Below are positions 60,997-64,000 of a stretch of DNA of 64,000 nt, piece by piece. Position numbers and translations under genes: made by a program. The stretch comes from Clostridia bacterium. Lineage in GTDB: Bacteria; Bacillota; Clostridia; Oscillospirales; Acutalibacteraceae. The stretch spans positions 55,352-119,351 of the forward strand of contig JAFSBZ010000026.1 in the NCBI GenBank assembly GCA_017437005.1, in the 5' to 3' direction. The first letter of the stretch is position 1. Every line of letters starts with the position of its first letter. The notes under the pieces were generated by a model, which worked only from the letters and a program-made list of their open reading frames with translations, ran no database searches and was not told the origin of the DNA.

Positions 60997-61052
60997 TCGG
61001 TGTACCGCAAAGCGGCACGATTAAAACCGTTTTCGCATGGCGAAAACACCGA
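60997..61052. repeat. Composite palindrome upstream of tRNA-Arg
   Basis: TCGGTGT and ACACCGA enclose two inner hairpins, CCGC AAA GCGG and GTTTTCGC AT GGCGAAAAC. This is a small version of the hairpins-within-a-palindrome layout seen in arrays A to C. No gene present. Confidence 0.5.
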
Positions 61053-61085
61053 ACTTATTACTCATTACCTATTACTTATTGCCTG

Positions 61086-61118
61086 AAAAATAATATCAAA
61101 AATATTGATATTATTTTT
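61086..61118 (-). terminator. Terminator of galE
   Basis: AAAAATAATATC pairs with GATATTATTTTT around AAAAATATT; the galE stop codon lies in the stem. Confidence 0.8.
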
Positions 61119-62124
61119 CATATCCGTTAGGATTGCCGCTCTGCCAACGCCATGTATCCTCACACATTTCTTCTATACCGTACATAGCTTCCCAACCGAG
61201 AACCTCTTTGGCTTTTTTAGCGTCTGCATAAACCTCGTCAGGGTCACCCGGACGGCGAGGGTCAATCACATAAGGTACATCAATACCGCTTGCCTTTACA
61301 AATGCATCACGCAGCTGTAAAACGCTTGTGCCGTTACCTGTGCCTAAATTGAATGCTTCACAGCCTTTGTTATCAAGCGCCCAATCAATAGCCTTAACAT
61401 GACCGAGAGCTAAGTCAACAACGTGGATGTAATCTCTCACACCTGTTCCGTCAACAGTGTTATAATCGTTGCCGAAAACGTGAAGCTTTTCAAGCTTGCC
61501 AACTGCAACCTGACTGATATATGGCATAAGATTGTTAGGAATACCCTTGGGGTCTTCGCCTATAAGACCGCTCTTGTGAGCACCGATAGGATTGAAATAA
61601 CGCAGAAGAGCGATACACCAATCCTTATCAGCAACATAAAGGTCACGGAGAATTTCCTCAATAAAATATTTTGTTCTGCCGTAAGGGTTGATTGCACCCA
61701 AAGGCATACCTTCTACGAGTGGCATTTCTGTTGCAACACCGTAAACTGTAGCAGAAGAGGAGAAAACAATCTTCTTAACACCGAATTCATTCATAACCTC
61801 AAGCAAAGAAATGGTGTTTATAAGGTTGTTATCATAATACATAATAGGCTCTCTTACCGATTCACCAACCGCTTTAAGACCTGCAAAATGAATTACAGCC
61901 TCAATCTTATTTTCGGTGAAAATACGGCGAAGCGCCTCTTTATCACGAACATCCTCTTTATAGAATTTAACAGCCTTTCCTGTTATCTTCTCAACACGCT
62001 TCAAAGATTCACTGTTGCTGTTATCAAGATTATCGATTACAACAACATCATACCCTGCATTCTGCATTTCTATACAGGTATGGCTTCCGATATATCCGGC
62101 ACCGCCGGTTACTAAAATTGACAT
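61111..62124 (-). CDS. galE: UDP-glucose 4-epimerase
   Basis: 337 aa from ATG 62124 with TGGAGG 9 bp upstream; an ATG five codons earlier lacks a site. NAD motif VTGGAGYIGSH, FAGLKAVGESV near 82, SSSATVYG near 122, catalytic YxxxK as YGRTK near 147, and the family's C-terminal ADAKKAKEVLGW. It interconverts UDP-glucose and UDP-galactose, supplying galactose for envelope glycans and allowing galactose use, which fits the alpha-galactosidase-like gene in this window. Single gene with its own terminator. Confidence 0.96.
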   Translation of the reverse strand: MSILVTGGAGYIGSHTCIEMQNAGYDVVVIDNLDNSNSESLKRVEKITGKAVKFYKEDVRDKEALRRIFTENKIEAVIHFAGLKAVGESVREPIMYYDNNLINTISLLEVMNEFGVKKIVFSSSATVYGVATEMPLVEGMPLGAINPYGRTKYFIEEILRDLYVADKDWCIALLRYFNPIGAHKSGLIGEDPKGIPNNLMPYISQVAVGKLEKLHVFGNDYNTVDGTGVRDYIHVVDLALGHVKAIDWALDNKGCEAFNLGTGNGTSVLQLRDAFVKASGIDVPYVIDPRRPGDPDEVYADAKKAKEVLGWEAMYGIEEMCEDTWRWQSGNPNGYEK

Positions 62125-62211
62125 TCCAAAAACCTCCAATTAAATACTGAATATAATTTTATAACAGAATAATCCCTTTGTCAAGGAAACAAAGGGATTA
62201 TTTTTAAAAAT

Positions 62212-63054
62212 TTATATGTTGGGGTCGTCCTTTATAACTTCGGGGGGCAATTCCATAATTTCGGGATTTTTGAGATATTTTTTCATCTTTCTGAAAGCGG
62301 AAGCAAAATAACTTCCCGAGCAGATTCTCTCATCCATTACCACACCCAAAGGCATGCAACGTTCAAAAACAACCTCTCCGCCTTTACGAACAGGAACCTC
62401 ACGCAAATTACCCATTGTTATAAATACGCCTGTTGTTCCGAATTCATAGCAATGATGATAAATATGATTGGTTCTTATTGAAATCAGATTAGAGATAACC
62501 AAGGTGTTATGGAAAGGCGACATATCAATAATCGCTTTTGGCAACAAACCGTGCTTATCCAAAAACTTGAAAATACCAACGCCTATAGGCAAAACACCGG
62601 GGGCACTGAGCAAAAATTTAATAATCTTTTCTGTTCCGTTGTTTTCGGGGGCAGTTCTGTTATCATTGACGTATTTTTCAATAGTTTTATGTACATCAAA
62701 AATAGTGTCCTCACGGTTAAAATACATTTTGGACATTGTGCCGTCGTCAGAGCCTGCTTTAAGCACAACCATAGCAATCGCATATTCGTTTCTCGCATAA
62801 GCCTTCTTGTTAACTATAAATCGGTTAAGCAACGGGAATTCCGCAACCGTACGCATATAAGCTGCAACCAATATGTCCATATGGCTCAGATTCACACCGC
62901 TTTTTCGCTTTTCGTTAAGATAATTCTGCATTGGTTCATAAGGAATATCCAGTGTTATCATATTCATTGAATCTGTACGTTTATCCATTATATATGATGC
63001 CACTGTATACATAGGATCCGCATTTTTAATTCGTTTTCCGTCAGCTCTCATCAT
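62212..63054 (-). CDS. E2/CAT-type acyltransferase homologue without catalytic His
   Basis: 280 aa with no lipoyl or peripheral subunit-binding domain. The fold resembles the catalytic domain of 2-oxo acid dehydrogenase E2 proteins and chloramphenicol acetyltransferase (FNREDTIFDVHKTIEKYV, SPFHNTLVISNLISIR, GVFITMGNLREVPV). Where E2 has DHRxxDG, this protein has DERICSG, so the catalytic His and the Asp are replaced. It may be non-catalytic or use other chemistry. The upstream spacing carries no good RBS at the first ATG (TGGGGTAAATG is weak). Close homologues occur as stand-alone genes in Clostridia; no function is known to me. Confidence 0.75.
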   Translation of the reverse strand: MMRADGKRIKNADPMYTVASYIMDKRTDSMNMITLDIPYEPMQNYLNEKRKSGVNLSHMDILVAAYMRTVAEFPLLNRFIVNKKAYARNEYAIAMVVLKAGSDDGTMSKMYFNREDTIFDVHKTIEKYVNDNRTAPENNGTEKIIKFLLSAPGVLPIGVGIFKFLDKHGLLPKAIIDMSPFHNTLVISNLISIRTNHIYHHCYEFGTTGVFITMGNLREVPVRKGGEVVFERCMPLGVVMDERICSGSYFASAFRKMKKYLKNPEIMELPPEVIKDDPNI

Positions 63055-63139
63055 TTACCCCAATCTGCCGATTAAACGGCAAAAATTTTATACATCACTA
63101 TATTATAATAACATATTTCGACAATTATTACAATATTTT

Positions 63140-64000
63140 TTAAATATCTTTCTTTTCCGAATCCAAATCTTTTTCGATAATGTAATGAGGACGTGCCTTG
63201 CTTTCAAGGTAAATTTTTCCTATATATTCTCCTATAACACCTAATGATAGCATTATAAGACCGCCTATTGCCCAGACCGAGCAAATAACACTTGGCCAAC
63301 CCGAAACGGTAGCGCCAACCCACCAACGGAATATAAAATAAGCAATCATTAATATACTAATCAAAAAAATCAGAAAGCCTATAAGGGTTATAAAGCGTAT
63401 CGGTTTGGCGCTTAGTGAAGTTATCCCCTCTAAAGCAAAAGAAACCATCTTTTTAAAAGGATATTTACTTTTGCCTGCAAATCTTTCGGTTCGTTCATAA
63501 TAAACAACATCTGATTTGAATCCAACCATGGGAACAATACCCCTTAGGAATAAGTTGACTTCCCCAAACTCTGAAAGCCCCTCTAAAGCTCTTTTCGACA
63601 TAAGGCGGTAATCGGCATGATTAAAAACAGTTTCCGCTCCCAAAAAATTCATAACATGATAAAAGCCTTCTGCCGTTATGCGCTTGAATGCCGTATCGGT
63701 TTTACGCTTTGAACGAACACCGTAAACCACATCACAGCCGTTATAATACTTTTCGAGCATACTGTCTACCGCATTTATATCATCCTGCAAATCGGCATCC
63801 ATAGAAATAGTAACATCCGCCTTTTCTTTTGCATTCATAAGACCTGCAAGCAAAGCATTCTGATGACCGCAGTTACGGCTGAGATTGAGTCCTGTGAAAT
63901 TTTCATTTTCACCATGCAATTTTTCAATTATTTCCCAGGTTTTATCCTTTGAACCGTCATTAACAAAAAGAATACGGCTTTTTGGAGAAATTTTTTCGGC
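63140..64000 (-). CDS. Family 2 glycosyltransferase with two C-terminal helices (5' end missing)
   Basis: 287 codons visible; the frame stays open to the window edge, so the start is outside. GT-A features: VNDGSKDKTWE near the visible start, LSRNCGHQNALLAG, the DxD in SMDADLQDD, and YGVRSKRKTDTAFKR with the conserved R/K. Two membrane helices follow near residues 200-225 and 235-260 (positions from the visible start). This is the pattern of undecaprenyl-phosphate or dolichol-phosphate sugar transferases (GtrB/DPM1-like), which load a sugar on the lipid carrier at the inner face of the membrane. Confidence 0.92.
   Translation of the reverse strand, partial: AEKISPKSRILFVNDGSKDKTWEIIEKLHGENENFTGLNLSRNCGHQNALLAGLMNAKEKADVTISMDADLQDDINAVDSMLEKYYNGCDVVYGVRSKRKTDTAFKRITAEGFYHVMNFLGAETVFNHADYRLMSKRALEGLSEFGEVNLFLRGIVPMVGFKSDVVYYERTERFAGKSKYPFKKMVSFALEGITSLSAKPIRFITLIGFLIFLISILMIAYFIFRWWVGATVSGWPSVICSVWAIGGLIMLSLGVIGEYIGKIYLESKARPHYIIEKDLDSEKKDI

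Noticed and set aside
61423-62115. Antisense frame within galE (230 codons)
   Set aside because: Shadow of galE; no start signals or recognisable protein features.

Overview
The window looks like a chromosomal segment of a gut or rumen Clostridia bacterium, probably of the Ruminococcaceae/Oscillospiraceae type. Evidence: moderately low GC, AGGAGG-type ribosome binding sites, Firmicutes sigma-A promoters (TTGACA-17-TATAAT), a split transketolase, three dockerin-bearing surface proteins (cellulosome-type attachment), a minimal SufCB pair, many U-tract terminators, and several glycoside hydrolases. No rRNA, CRISPR array, phage module or replication origin was seen; one tRNA gene (Arg-CCG) is present.

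Layout. 1-2119: end of a Cof-type HAD phosphatase, then transketolase as two subunits. 2186-4869: an AT-rich insert of three minus-strand genes (two zinc-ribbon membrane proteins and a lipoprotein), headed by a structured leader RNA and closed by a degenerate copy of the last 117 bp of the transketolase gene. 4917-8001: EamA transporter and Tex. 8144-9798: minimal SufC-SufB pair. 9856-13127: glycosyltransferase plus rmlD-rmlB-rmlC (dTDP-rhamnose). 13364-15049: IS3-family element inside nested inverted repeats and a palindromic repeat array. 15067-25523: operon of three dockerin surface proteins, divergent from a membrane-bound LuxR-type regulator preceded by GTGTGGGA repeats. 26736-31166: PAP2 phosphatase, small membrane protein, MATE pump, and the uncharacterised scaffold-like/GGGtGRT gene pair.

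31188-33442 is a second accessory patch. It holds a palindromic array immediately upstream of a four-helix-bundle (S23/IVP) gene, a serine-recombinase remnant, a small zinc-ribbon/membrane/SHOCT operon headed by a second copy of the structured leader RNA, a short Spo0A-C-like gene and a Cro/C1-type regulator whose promoters share a 13-mer. 33551-39098: sugar-catabolic cluster (beta-helix protein, two MocA-type oxidoreductases, sugar isomerase/epimerase, AraC regulator). 39135-41954: YtrA-type GntR regulator with ABC exporter and a perfect 13-bp palindromic operator. 42070-44554: CLC and SulP anion transporters. 44668-48273: GH36-like and GH127-like glycosidases. 48709-60552: two giant repeat surface proteins, an orphan sugar-binding lipoprotein and a GH16 lipoprotein. 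60636-64000: another palindromic array beside tRNA-Arg, galE, an E2-like acyltransferase homologue lacking its catalytic His, and a glycosyltransferase running off the window.

Together the genes describe a saccharolytic, surface-decorated anaerobe: glycan capture and cleavage outside the cell, sugar processing inside, and rhamnose/galactose precursors for the envelope. The most unusual signals are (a) the pair of homologous promoter-RNA-terminator leaders, each heading a zinc-ribbon gene cluster, and (b) a family of two-level palindromic arrays, one attached to an S23 four-helix-bundle gene.
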